A DNA stretch of 64,000 nt from Tubulanus polymorphus. Lineage: Eukaryota; Nemertea; Palaeonemertea; Tubulaniformes; Tubulanidae. The stretch spans positions 10,662,278-10,726,277 of the forward strand of contig NC_134030.1 in NCBI RefSeq assembly GCF_964204645.1, written 5' to 3'. The stretch's first letter is position 1. Every line of letters begins with the position of its first letter. The notes under the pieces are model-generated. The model searched no databases, was not told the DNA's origin, and saw only the letters and a list, made by a program, of their open reading frames with translations. Of the stretch, positions 40,401-49,051 are shown piece by piece. The position numbers were made by a program, and so were the translations under genes.

Positions 40401-41498
40401 CGGACGAACTTAATGGTACGTAAGGGGACATACATTAAGTATGTACACTTGACTTCAGGGTATTTTTCACTCCCCTCCCCCATGTACGCCCTTTGTACAT
40501 TCTTTTATAACCCCCCTTGTGTACATACTTTAATGAATGACCACCCCTCCCCCCAAATTTTTCAGGATCCACTGTTTAAAGAAGGTAAAATTTACCAGCA
40601 GTTATTAGAGCTCTGCAACGATGTATCGTATCAACGAAGTGAAACGCCGAGAGTGGGGGATTCCTGGGAAATCCCAACAAATAGCCTATTGGGGATATTT
40701 GTAAAAATCAACGTGTTTCGTGCACAAAGTATGTACTATAAACATTAAACCTCCCCCTAAGAAAATTATGCACGCTTTGAGCTCACCACTCCCCTTCCCC
40801 AGTACGTTTTTGTTCAGATTTCTAAATGTCCCCCCTCCCCCCCCCTATGGGTGTACAAACTTTATGCACGGCCCCCCAATATAACTACGACACAAACCTT
40901 TGAGACTAGTTTGGTGAGAACGTGATAGTGAAGTTTATGAGGCATATATGGAGACGAAAATTCTGCGTGCAATTTTACACGCGCGTAACACAACGAACAA
41001 ACATCGACGCTCGCCATCAACTGATCCAGATCAGCTCCCGTCGCCGTATCCAGACTCGATTGTGTCACCACTACGTGCATGAACGTACACGAGAATTTCC
41101 CATATTGTGCGGCGGCATCGGGAGCAACGTCGTCGCCATCTTTTATCGGTTTCAGGTACTCCTAAAATAAACAATCGACAAAATTATCAAGATTACAATA
41201 CACGATAATGAACGATAATACATGATTTATTAACAGAAGCGACTGCAGCAGTGAAAGCCGCAGCAATAATTGATTGAATGGCATTTTCAAAAAATGTTTC
41301 TCATTAAAAAACAGAAAAAATGAACATTTCATTAAAATACCCTCTATTTCATGGTTAGCGGTAAAAATCCCCTATTTTACCTAGGGGATTTTTACCTACA
41401 AACCTATTTGATGCCCTCTAATTTTATACCTGTACTTTTTCGTGAAGTCCCGGAGCTGATGGACTCCTCTTCAATAGCTGCAATATTTCAGCATCCAT
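16824..41498 (-). CDS. ESPL1: Separase (separin), cohesin-cleaving cysteine protease, 25 coding exons
   Basis: Cysteine endopeptidase (family C50) that cuts the kleisin subunit of cohesin at anaphase onset, after release from securin and Cdk1-cyclin B (established). Exons, minus strand: 41498-41430, 41161-40898, 40143-39192, 39007-38955 (acceptor uncertain), 38358-38262, 37434-37292, 37009-36834, 36367-36272, 36165-36025, 35832-35703, 35290-35012, 34161-33898, 33241-32935, 32163-32007, 30658-28524, 27160-26941, 26353-26236, 26130-25999, 24911-24792, 20867-20694, 20136-19954, 18946-18729, 18100-18017, 17561-17397, 17043-16824. All have GT-AG borders and matching phases, giving 2298 residues (human 2120). 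An N-terminal helical repeat region is followed by an acidic disordered part, an EIMR site near residue 1683, and the protease domain with His about 2175 and Cys about 2201. The first ATG is at 41498. Confidence 0.93.
17397..17561 (-). CDS. ESPL1: Separase catalytic exon (His/Cys dyad)
   Basis: It encodes YLGHGSGTRY (catalytic His, codon 17551-17549) and FIMGCSSGLL (catalytic Cys, codon 17473-17471). The 26-residue spacing equals that of human separase (H2003, C2029). All residues of the active-site signature are intact, so the enzyme should be functional. Confidence 0.96.
17765..17830 (-). repeat. LINE/SINE tail in a separase intron
   Basis: On the minus strand the block reads like the 3' tail of an L2/CR1-type element (AGCGCTATATAAAAATAAATC, then an ATTACTATTATT end). 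It lies in the intron between exons 23 and 24. Confidence 0.4.
19954..20136 (-). CDS. ESPL1: Separase exon 21
   Basis: It encodes ILLNSAHLYDDIQPLYQAV ... SPLILVLDR, matching the vertebrate stretch that ends [20 protein letters not shown]. The next exon (18946-18729) continues LLQMMPWDSIPML. Phase 0 at both ends. Confidence 0.9.
21588..21640. repeat. Isolated copy of the long-TIR element end
   Basis: The motif ACATGGTGCCTAGAAACTTG matches the ends of the 6297-8046 element and the copy at 45878-45940. It lies in separase intron 19. Only this end is recognisable. Confidence 0.5.
21890..22832 (-). pseudogene. Broken class A GPCR copy inside a separase intron
   Basis: Closely similar along its length to the receptor at 12270-13256, and on the same strand as separase, in the intron between exons 19 and 20. 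From the ATG at 22832 the frame is shared to AVERSMAV in TM3. Then 33 bases (11 codons after the ERS motif, in the second intracellular loop) are missing. Near 22345 a 2-base deletion shifts the frame, and the remainder (IFHVKTIGPG to the TM7 NSAINFFIY and stop) continues in another frame. Flanks on both sides also match the 12-13 kb locus, so this is a DNA duplication, not a retrocopy. It is most likely non-functional. I describe the breaks only. Confidence 0.85.
23227..23653. mobile_element. MITE with AGCTGCGTTCACAC termini
   Basis: The left end reads AGCTGCGTTCACAC and the right end GTGTGAACGCAGCT, about 427 bp apart, flanked by TTT on both sides. The interior has GC-rich CGCGGCTTATTCAG repeats. 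Non-coding, in separase intron 19. Confidence 0.7.
24792..24911 (-). CDS. ESPL1: Separase exon 19 (short, easily missed)
   Basis: A 120-bp exon coding GKDIIATFRDILSQNRL ... QTRWWKYRIEANTKLE. It fills the gap between the VEGFTEN and ILIKDMEEKLL exons and matches the vertebrate EWWTGRLALDHRME region by the WW pair. Borders are ATAG/GGC and GAG/GTGAGA, phase 0. No long open frame marks it, so it is easily overlooked. Confidence 0.85.
25425..25462. repeat. (TAA)n microsatellite
   Basis: About 12 tandem ATA/TAA units in separase intron 18. Confidence 0.9.
25655..25945. repeat. Interspersed repeat, copy 1 (intronic)
   Basis: Shares order and sequence with 37860-38200 (CAGTTATGAGGTCATCTTC, GCACTGCACAACT, then CCAAGTTTCAGCAAGATC). 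Both copies lie in separase introns on the same strand. No coding signature is left; it could be the 3' end of an unrecognised retroelement. Confidence 0.65.
26404..26855. repeat. Decayed GTGGCCAC-type repeat in separase intron 16
   Basis: Contains GGGGTGGCCACC, CTTTTATTTGACTTGC and repeated TTTCCCTGA strings, all shared with 34205-34498 and 40203-40390. These look like decayed copies of one MITE family. Confidence 0.5.
28524..30658 (-). CDS. ESPL1: Separase exon 15, large central disordered exon with EIMR site
   Basis: A 2.1-kb exon of about 711 codons. It starts with the conserved GELNNLTGCLSECETHLDQC helix (compare GELELARNDIDLCQSDL in human). A CERCADFALHWL stretch matches vertebrate CSLCASPVLTAVCLRW. 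The rest is Ser/Lys/Asp-rich and probably disordered. At 28740-28729 it encodes EIMR followed by ACSDEEND, corresponding in place and sequence to the vertebrate autocleavage site EIMR. The exon is richer in GC and CpG than its flanks. It ends AAGTTGT/GTAAGT in phase 1. Confidence 0.93.
31440..31970. mobile_element. MITE with ACCGTATTTTC termini, ACT duplication
   Basis: Inverted ends ACCGTATTTTCTGGCCAATA and TATTGGCCGGAAAATACGGT are flanked by ACT on both sides (31437-31439, 31971-31973). A CCCAATAAGCC motif is repeated inside. Non-coding, in separase intron 14. A 3-bp target fits Harbinger-, CACTA- or Zator-like families; I cannot choose. Confidence 0.75.
32285..32655 (-). mobile_element. 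CR1/L2-type LINE ORF2 C-terminus (antisense to window)
   Basis: The minus strand encodes RIKYKVLIFIF, IHNLAPKYLCDLIHIHVP and AFSINGPTLWNRLPGDLRS, then LEIFRRQLKHFLFN and stop. This is the classical end of LINE ORF2. Stops within (for example after KCFGS) show decay. It lies in separase intron 13. Confidence 0.8.
33640..33800 (+). repeat. tRNA-derived SINE-like segment
   Basis: GGTTCAAATCC at about 33667 is a perfect B box. It is followed by a non-coding body (AGAAAACGAAACCTTGAGCC-like). No clear A box. It lies in separase intron 12. Confidence 0.4.
34205..34498. mobile_element. MITE with GTGGCCACTTT termini
   Basis: The left end GGTGGCCACTTT is the inverse of the right end AAAGTGGCCACC. The interior has TTCCCTGACT repeats. 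Non-coding; separase intron 11. Related remnants at 26404-26855 and 40203-40390. Confidence 0.65.
37860..38200. repeat. Interspersed repeat, copy 2 (intronic)
   Basis: The second copy of the repeat at 25655-25945, in separase intron 5. It has an extra CA-rich stretch (ACACACATACACACAATCGC) near its end. Confidence 0.65.
39192..40143 (-). CDS. ESPL1: Separase exon 3 (N-terminal helical region)
   Basis: A 952-bp exon beginning ELIDECLPMIERLYV and ending SIWQSLVMVVTNWVKCS in phase 1. It is helix-rich, as expected for the TPR/HEAT-like N-terminal solenoid. Similarity to vertebrate separase is weak here; placement rests on phase continuity and position. Confidence 0.85.
40203..40390. repeat. GTGGCTACTTTTATTTGACT repeat remnant
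   Basis: Shares GGTGGCTACTTTTATTTGAC and TTCCCTGC/TTCCC strings with 34205-34498; carries a run of C residues. Separase intron 2. Confidence 0.45.
41357..41397. repeat. Small palindrome of the GGTAAAAATCCCC family
   Basis: GGTAAAAATCCCC and its inverse GGGGATTTTTACC face each other across a few bases. The same motif recurs in clusters at 42660-42720, 42805-42855 and about 43455-43470. Confidence 0.6.
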
Positions 41499-41913
41499 CT
41501 CGTATCAAATCTGCAAAATAAGGTTACAATAAAAAGAATTAGATAATTAAGTTAATTCTTACAATAACACTGCACTAGGTCTAATCATAATGTCTAGATT
41601 GTCCTTTAAAACAAGCAGCCTTAGATTTTAACACTTGATAACTGCAGCTTGGCCTTATCTTAATTGCACTAATTGGAATAATCAATCCCTAATTGATAAA
41701 CAAAAAGCCAATTGTGTTTCAATTTGAAGAGGGCCTGAAAGTATCAACTCAGGCTATGACTGAATCAGTGCATTGGAGGTATTATAGAGCGAAATTGATT
41801 AGTGGACAGCACATCCATGAATTTCCTGTAGCAATTTCAAAGAGCAGAATACATGTGGGAATCGGCTGATCATCTCTTCCACAATCTTGGGAAAACTACT
41901 CGCGTTTAGGAGA

Positions 41914-44367
41914 ATGAATGCTTTCTTATTTGTACACGCCGCCGAACCCGATGATGATACCATAGAAGCGGCAATCAACTTTTTGCTACTGAATTTCCGA
42001 ATTTCTACTTCGATACTCGCTAAGACGGCGGAATTACTCTTTAAACACAACATGGCCGGGAATCAACTCCACATTTTATGTAAGTTAACGCAATGTTTCT
42101 TTAAATTCACAAAACTTAATCGTCAAACAGGTAAAGGCATAATAACCTCAATAGTCAAGACACAAACGACCAAACTTTGTGGTGAAGTTTGGGCCGGTCA
42201 TCCTTATTACCGAGATGACATATTTTACCGAGATGAACCGAGATCAACCAAGATGAAATTAGATATGACATATTTATTTATTCCTTATCGATTTTTACCA
42301 TTGAAATCATATTATATCAGTAATAAATGCCTGCTGGAGTCATATTTTACATATTTTGTCGGATATTTTTGTAGAAAAATAACTTAACTTTACCGAGATA
42401 AGATCGTCGATCAATCAAATTCAATGAAATTTTATTGCTAACCGAGTTTACGTATTTGAAGTCAAAATTTTTTTAAATAAAAAAAATATGTAAAATATGA
42501 CTCTAGTAGGTATTCATTACTGATATAACATGATTTCAAGTGTTAAAATCGATAAGAAATAAATAAATATGCTATATTTCATTTCATCTCGGTTCATCTC
42601 AGTAAAATACGTCATCTCGGTAATAAGGATGACCCGTCGGGCTAGTTGATAGAAAGGGTTAGCGGTAAAAATCCCCGGGTTAAAATCCCCTTGGTCAAAA
42701 TCCCCTCGGTAAAAATCCCCAATTACTGATATAATATGATTTCAAGTATTAAAATCGATAAGGAATAAATAAGGAGGATAAATATGTTATATTTCGAATG
42801 TAGGTAAAAATCCCACAAGGTAAAAATCCCCCCTAGGTTACAATCCCCCCATATCCACTTTTCTATAAAACTAGTGTAGAAAAAATTAACTTTTTACCAA
42901 ATTATTTAGGAATACTTAAGTACATTAGATAAAATCAAAGAAGTTAATAACTGTAAACTAGATAATTCCGCGACTAGATAATTCTTAAGTAATAATTATT
43001 CATTTTCAACAGTGACCACTCCTTATTAGCCACTTTAGTTTAAATGACCAATTTCAATCAACTGTACCCTTAGAATAAGTATTTTGTCTCTACAGTAAAT
43101 TATCTTAGGGGTAATCACTCCAGTGCCCAAAAAATCAAAGAAGTTAATAACTGTAAATCAAATGGGTTGGCTCTGTGACTAAATAACTCTTAAGTGATAA
43201 TTATTCATTTTCAACAGTGGCCACTCTTTAATTAGCAAGTAGGCTAGTTTAAATGACCGAATTCAATCAACTGACTCGCACCCCTAGAATAAGTATTTTG
43301 TCTCTACACTTATTATTCTTTATTAAACGTTTGGTAACCGTATTTAATGGATGGAATTACTATACTAGAGTTAAATAAAGCAATAAAGTGCAATAAAATT
43401 TCGAATCTTTATTTTTTTAAACATAATAGCTGTTCAAAATCTTAGTGAAATCAATTATGGGGGGATTTTTACAAGTCATCTCCGTTCATCTTGGTAAATC
43501 GGTCATCCTTATTACCGAGATGACGTATTTTACCCGAGATCAACCGAGATGAAATGAAATATAACATATTTATTTAGGCCTATTCCTTATCGATTTTAAC
43601 AATTGAAATCATATTATATCAGTAATAAATGCCTGTAACAAATGATACCTTGTTTCTCCGCTGCGGCCGGGTCATTTTTGTAAAATATAATAAAATTCGT
43701 AATCAGTTCATTTCTATAGCTGCCGGGTCCGTTATGGTAAAATCAATCACGATTCTTAAAAAAGTAATGTACAGGGTAGATAGGCGACCGGCCGGGTCAA
43801 ATTCTAAGGTCAGCAGAGCGGAGAAACAATTATATAAATTTTAGCCATATCATCGAAATTCTAAACTGATAAATTTTCGCAAATCGACTAACTCGCTCCC
43901 GGAGGAATTTGACACCTAAGGTGGCTACGCCCAGAAGTTCTCCAAGTTGCCGTGTTCATGTCGTAAGAGAACCCAAAAACCATTTTCGTTTAAACGAACG
44001 ATTTATCGAACACGAACAATCATATTCTCTCGATATATTTACAGTTTCGTATCGCGAGAAATTTCAGAACGAAATCGACACGATCGCCACCCACCAGACG
44101 GCGAAGAATACGACTCGACGAAAAATCGTGCAGCTCTACACGAAGCGATCGGTCGTCGACACGGTCGCATCGCGTATCGTTGACTACATGCTGCGGTTGC
44201 GGCGATCGCTACGAGAACTCGAGGCAACGCTACCGCACGAAATGCGACTCGGGCCGGAGCCGCCGAACGACGAAGATCTGGCCGAATTCGATGACTTGGA
44301 GGAAGCGGACGTCGAAGAACACCACGCTATGGCGCTCGACAATTTGAACATCCGTAGACGAGAATAG
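41914..44367 (+). CDS. Putative two-exon gene head-to-head with separase, unknown function
   Basis: Model: exon 1 41914-42079 (ATG, ends TTTTAT/GTAAGT) and exon 2 44045-44367 (after ATATATTTACAG, stop TAG). Phases match (1 then 2 bases) and give 162 residues. Exon 2 is the stronger part: VSYREKFQNEIDTIATHQTAKN, a basic helical segment (VDYMLRLRRSLRELEATLP) and an acidic C-terminus (DEDLAEFDDLEEADVEEHH). Predicted helical, no membrane segment, no family recognised. The intron would carry several MITEs. An 84-codon frame with an ATG at 42053 (GGCC before it) runs antisense to exon 1 (42053-41799) and is the main alternative. The separase ATG is 416 bp away in the opposite direction, so a shared promoter is possible (inference). 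Confidence 0.4.
42196..42634. mobile_element. Near-complete palindromic MITE (GGTCATCC termini)
   Basis: The left half (GGTCATCCTTATTACCGAGA onward) is the inverse of the right half (TCTCGGTAATAAGGATGACC), about 180 bp per arm including the inner ATTGAAATCATATTATATCA motif. A half copy occurs at about 43490-43640, and the inner part again at 42722-42800. Confidence 0.8.
42660..42855. repeat. GGTAAAAATCCCC direct-repeat cluster
   Basis: Several variants of GGTAAAAATCCCC occur head-to-tail at 42668-42720 and 42808-42855, separated by a copy of the inner segment of the 42196 MITE. An inverse copy GGGGGGATTTTTAC lies at about 43455. It may be a composite of two MITE families. Confidence 0.5.
42932..43325. 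repeat. Tandem duplication, two units of about 195 bp
   Basis: Both units contain AATCAAAGAAGTTAATAACT, TAATTATTCATTTTCAACAG and TAGAATAAGTATTTTGTCTC in the same order. They are diverged, so the duplication is not recent. Non-coding. Confidence 0.75.
43490..43640. mobile_element. Half copy of the GGTCATCC MITE
   Basis: Repeats the left arm of 42196-42634 (GGTCATCCTTATTACCGAGA ... ATCATATTATATCAGTAATA) in the same orientation. Confidence 0.7.
43650..43829. mobile_element. 180-bp MITE, TTGTTTCTCCGCT termini
   Basis: Ends TTGTTTCTCCGCT and AGCGGAGAAACAA are inverted. Inside, GGCCGGGTCA and CCGGCCGGGTC are also symmetric. A related copy lies at 50552-50740, and a fragment at 44749-44815 (AGACCCGGCAGCTC). 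Confidence 0.7.
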
Positions 44368-44369
44368 AC

Positions 44370-45580
44370 CGACAACCGTTGATAAATTTTACAGAGAGCT
44401 CGTTGTTATTTGTTTTATTTTCAAGCGATGTGAAAATAAGAAAGATACTTGTTACGCTGAAATGAAAATCGATTCGTTTGCATTGAAATCTTTTTGAAGT
44501 GCGATGACAGCTTAAAATCTTAGTCTAGTATCTAGCCGTTGTTCCCTTTGTAGGAACCGTAACAACGACTGGTATTCAGACTATAGGTATGTCTATGCCA
44601 TGTATGACCTCAAAACTGCGGAGAAAAGAATATCTTCTCGTGGAAAAAGAATAACGTTAATTTTGTAAGGAATTGATGCCTCATTTCTGCTTAATAAGTT
44701 GACACCGCCAGCAACTGGCCTAGCCTACCCTATACCAGATTTTTTAATAATTGTGACCAAGTTCACTATAACAGACCCGGCAGCTCAAAAAATGAACTGA
44801 TAGCAAATTCTAATGCAGTTTACAAAATGACCATGTCGATTCATCAGGAGAAACAAACACAAGGCTTCGAAGGTATCATAATTCTATTTCAAATGGCCTA
44901 AATTAGAACCAGCGGCTATAACATAGCTTCTTTCCTTCATTTGTGCTGATACGTTACAATGGGAAAATTTACCATTACCCAAACTCTATATACGCCCTTA
45001 ATTTTCTGCCTTTGAAAAAAGCAGTTGAATCACACGGGCTTGTGGTTAAGTAATCAGGTAGGCCCTAATTAACAGATTAATAGGTAGCTGGTCGGTCAAA
45101 AAAAAGTCGTCAGAATAAATCTGATGAGGCCTAGGCCTAGCCTATCGACCTATCGGTGTATGAAAACTGAATCCAATTCAAACCAACCATTTATCTTCCA
45201 TAGAATGATCGGGTTCGTGTTATTTTCATCAAGAAGTGGCCACTGCCTTTCTTATTCCAAAAACAGATGTTTTTACTACACTTCCTTCATAAAAACCGCC
45301 GATTCGTTGTTTACAATTGACGTGTGATGGCAGCACCGCCTTTTAAATTCAATACAAATTTTTTGTAGATTCCTCACTTGCCAGGGTTCGTTGCCTCCCG
45401 CCGCCGAGTACACTGGTTGCCGGTCCACTTTTGCGCCACGGCCTGCGTTCAGTCAGGATAGTTAACGTTTATAACGTTTAAGAAACGATAAAAAGTCCTG
45501 CCACGTTAAAATGAATAATAGCGTTCCGTTTTACCGCGATTTTTCCGTAACAAAATCGAAAAATTTCGTTTAATATGCCT
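44370..45580. other. Intergenic; no gene recognised
   Basis: Contains the fragment 44749-44815 related to the 43650 MITE. No supported gene otherwise. Confidence 0.45.
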
Positions 45581-45581
45581 C

Positions 45582-46490
45582 TCGTATCAACCGGGTTGAG
45601 TGCGTTTTCGTTTAATCGGGCTATCTTTTCGTTTTAACGTGGCAGGAAAAAGTTCCGTTTTATTGCGCGATAAAACGATTTTTAGCCGGGCGTTTTTAAA
45701 ATCAAAATTTGCAACGCCTTTTTTATTCTTTACATCGCCCGTTCAACCACAAATCGTAATACGTTGAAACAAACATCAATTATTTAAAAAAAACAGCATT
45801 AATTTGAAATCCATTGTCATAAAAGAATTTTTAAGATGGCAGTGCACTGTGGGAAATTCGTCAGCGAAGATTATCGTAACGTGAGGACCGCCAAGATCCA
45901 CTGCAACATGGCGCCTAGAAACTGTGGAAACTTCATTCTTGCAAATATCACCTTACTTCACCTTACTTTGGGATTATCATATCATAACACGATCGACTTT
46001 AAAAAGTAACCTTTCCTTGATTTTTTCTTTTTTTTCTTTATGTACTGAACCCAGTTATTATTTTCGTTATAAATGACATTTTTAAATATTAGAATCGAAC
46101 AAACTGACATATCCACATGTGGATACATGTATATATCCACATGCATCGTTCATTTATAAACTACAACACAATATGAAACGAAGAATGCGACTGTAATCGA
46201 TATGAACATAGTTCAGTTGGTCACTGACAGTAAATTAGTGAAATAAATTTGAACTTGAACTTATACTTGACAATGGCAAAATTATCGGCTAGTCTTCAGC
46301 AAATATACAGCGACTTGCTCAGTTTGCTGCGGAAACATCGGCTTACTGAAAAATACACGATGAAGTCTGTGGCAGAATTGAAGGCATTTGAGCATCATTG
46401 GTCGAATAAATATCCGTCCAGAAAACTCGCAAACTGACGCCATTTACTGGTTTAGCGGCCCCAAGAATTTTCGGAAATCTATTGTTGAGA
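45582..46490. repeat. Local segmental duplication, copy A (pairs with 53099-54540)
   Basis: Starts CTCGTATCAACCGGG in both copies, continues through TTTTAACGTGGCAGGAAAAA and GCGATAAAACGA, and ends within a GPCR remnant. Copy A carries an extra about 260 bp (about 45795-46055) that holds the ATGGCGCCTAGAAACTG motif of the long-TIR family. Copy B carries the 819-bp foldback insertion. Confidence 0.8.
45878..45940. repeat. Copy of the long-TIR element end
   Basis: AACATGGCGCCTAGAAACTG followed by TGGAAACTTC matches the right end of the 6297-8046 element. It lies inside the block that is absent from copy B of the segmental duplication. Confidence 0.5.
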
Positions 46491-46495
46491 TCGAA
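46260..46495 (-). pseudogene. GPCR remnant, TM6-TM7 end
   Basis: On the minus strand one frame reads NRFPKILGAAKPVNG then VFWTDIY. After a frameshift another reads SNAFNSATDFIVYF, a TM7 NSxxxFxxY motif, followed by SRCFRSKL and a stop. Homologous to the remnant at 53483-54880. Sequence related to it stops abruptly at about 46495, where the Penelope-like element begins. It also serves as the empty site for the foldback insertion at 53580. Confidence 0.75.
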
Positions 46496-48895
46496 GGGGA
46501 ATATTCGTAGAGTAGCCGTGTTAACCAGGTTTAAAATAAGTAACATTGAGTAGTACTGTATAGGTTAACTATTTATTTGACGCACGAGCTTTCGCTTCTA
46601 ATGAGAAGCTTCATCAGGTGAATGAGTATAGTCAATGGAAAAACAACAGTATTTATAGGTAGACTGACACTAATTACAGAGAACTGAGTGAGAAGAGTAA
46701 TTACAAATAAATGATGAGTGACATGATAATTAATAAGTAAGTGAGTGAGTAGATAATTAATTAATTAAGGAACGACGAACTAAAACAAATCAAAGAGAAA
46801 TAAATCAAAATGAAACTATATCAAAGTGAAATAAACAGATGGTATCGAATAACAAGTCTCAAGTCTGAGATGAGTCCAGATACACGAATAACAAACGAAA
46901 TTACGTTCTGTAGCGGGACATGAATCCTAGATCGCGATTGAGGCCAAGATTAACAATATCACCGCATTGAATAAGTTTTTGTTCCATGATTTCGCGCGAA
47001 TGCTTATTAGAAGTGTTCATTTTATGTAACGCGGTAACTTAAAGGTTACTGATGGTGTGGTTCGGAAGATTGAAATGTTCGCCGATTGGTTTATCCATTT
47101 TCTTGTGTCTGATATCAAATTTGTGACCGTTCAAGCGTTGACGTAATGTTTGTCCAGTTTCTCCGATTTAGATGGTTCCAGGGTAGATATCGCATGTGAT
47201 GGCATTAACAACGTTGGCGGAGTCGCATGTGTAGGGTCCAGCGACTTTGAGTTGTTGGTTGTTGGCTGCGGTGACGGTCGGTGATGAGTTTATGAGAGGG
47301 CAGAGTTGACATCTAGATTTGTTGCAGGGGCGCGTGTATTTGTTAACTGAGTCTTCTTCGGCGGATAGTTTGCGGTACGCGATGACTGGTCTTGGTGGTA
47401 GTATGTCGCGTAGATGATCATCCTCTTCGATTATGGGTTGGAGATCTGATATGATTCGTTGGATTGTGCGTAGGTGCGGACTGTAGGTGACTGCGATGGG
47501 GATTCTTTCGGTTTCTTCAGACGTGGGCGGGTTGTATTGGAGTGTTCTTTCGCTGGGTATGTAAGTAGCGCGAGTGATTTGTTGGTCGATGGTATCAGGG
47601 TTGTACTGGAGTTGGTGGAACATATTTTTCAGTTGTTGTAGGTGTTGGTCGCGGTCTTGAATGTTGGAGCAGATTCTGTGGTAGCGAATGGCCTGACTAA
47701 AAGATGATGGATCTCGTGGTGTGTGGTGGGTGAAAGCTGGTGCCGTGAAGGTAGCTGTAGGTGGCAGTAGGTTTTCTGTAGAGCGATGTTTCGCCGTTGT
47801 TGATTTTGACTAGAGTGTCTAAAAAGGAATTTGAAGAGGTGAGTGATCGAGGCTGAGTTCGATAGCTGGATGAAAGTTGCTGAAGTTCCTGTGGAATTCA
47901 AGTAGTTTTTCGAGCCCTTGCGTCCAAATGATGAAGACGTCGTCGATGAAGCGATTGTATAAAAGTGGTGAGTGCTGCTGTGTTTGGAGGAAGTGTAGCT
48001 TCGTTCAAGGACAGACATGAATATGTTGGCGTATTGGGGGGGGGGGGGCATTCGGGTGCCCATAGCTGTACCCTCGGTCTGGATGTAGAGCGATCCATTG
48101 AATTTGAAGTAGTTGTGTTTAAGTATGAATTTGGTGAGATCGATGATGGTCTGTGAGTTTTCGTTGCTAGGTAAGGTTCTGGAAATCGCGGTGAGTCCAT
48201 CTTCATGTGATATGCTGGTGTAGAGAGCTGTGATGCCCATAGTGACGAGTAGGGTGTCAGCTGGGAGGTCTTTGATGTTTGCGAGTTTATTGATGAAATG
48301 TGTGGTGTCTTGTACGTAGCTGGGTGTGTTCACTGCGTATGGACGTAGGAGACGATCTATGTAGCCAGATATATTCTCGGTGATGGTCCCGATGCCGGAG
48401 ATGATTGGGCGTCCGGGGTTATTATTCTTGTGTATCTTCGGAAGAATATAGAAGGTGCCCGGTGTCGGATCAGCTGGTATTGTAGCGAGTAGATAGTTCT
48501 TCAATTCGGTGGGTAGAGGTTTGATAAGTTGTTTGAGTTCTTTGGTAAACTGGCTGGCGGGGTCTTGGTCGAGTTTTTTGCAGAAGTCGGTGTTGTGAAG
48601 TTGGCGGTGTGCTTCGTTGATGTAGTCGTTTCGATTCATGATGACAGTGGCGCCTCCTTTGTCGGCAGGTTTGATGATGATGTCTCCGTTGTTTCTGAGT
48701 GTGAGTATGGCTTTTCGTTTTGCTGTAGTGAGATTGTATTGAGTTTTAGGCCTGGTGTTGATGATTTCTGATTGGACTCTGTTTCTGAAGCTGGTGATGG
48801 ACTGGTGATGGCGGGCGTGGGAATGTTCCAGAGGGCCATGCCCCGTTTGTTTCGCCGGGGAGTGGTGGGTGATACTGGCCTCTGATGCATATTTT
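46496..48895 (-). mobile_element. Decayed Penelope-like element (RT + GIY-YIG)
   Basis: On the minus strand IKPADKGGATVIMNRNDY and FYILPKIHKN ... PGRPIISG identify a Penelope-like reverse transcriptase. Motif A reads TMGITALYTSISH, with Gly where the catalytic Asp belongs; the RFIDD motif survives at about 47951-47937 in a second frame. Further on, DIYPGTI-stop-IGETGQTLRQRLNGH and EIMEQKLIQ fit the GIY-YIG endonuclease, with a stop replacing a Tyr. Frameshifts surround a run of C residues (about 48033-48046, read as G on plus). The last stop is at 46901 and a hammerhead-like motif follows. A dead copy, inserted next to a GPCR remnant. Confidence 0.92.
46579..46617 (-). ncRNA. Hammerhead ribozyme core motif of the Penelope-like element
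   Basis: Minus strand: CTGATGA (46617-46611), a 6-bp stem II GCTTCT/AGAAGC with loop CATT, GAAA (46593-46590), a short GC/GC stem III with loop TCGT, and GTC (46581-46579) as cleavage site. Penelope-like elements are known to carry minimal type I hammerheads with very short stem III. Stem I pairing on the outside is not evident, so activity is uncertain. Confidence 0.75.
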
Positions 48896-49051
48896 TATAC
48901 GTATACCTACCCGTAGCAAATCCTTAGCTACGCACTGTCCTTGTCGTTATCTGGTATATCTCTTACTTTAAACAGGCGCAGAAGAAAACTGTTTGCCGAA
49001 TATACGTTCACTTTCGCGATACTACGATATCGTATGACGTTATAGCGTCGT

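Noticed and set aside
41887-42387. Full 166-codon plus-strand frame
   Set aside because: The part after 42079 lies in the inverted arm of a MITE; only the part up to the GTAAGT donor is considered.
46249-46437. Plus-strand frame MAKLSASLQQIYSDLLSLL
   Set aside because: It is antisense to the TM7 end of a GPCR remnant, and the paralogous copy does not keep it open.
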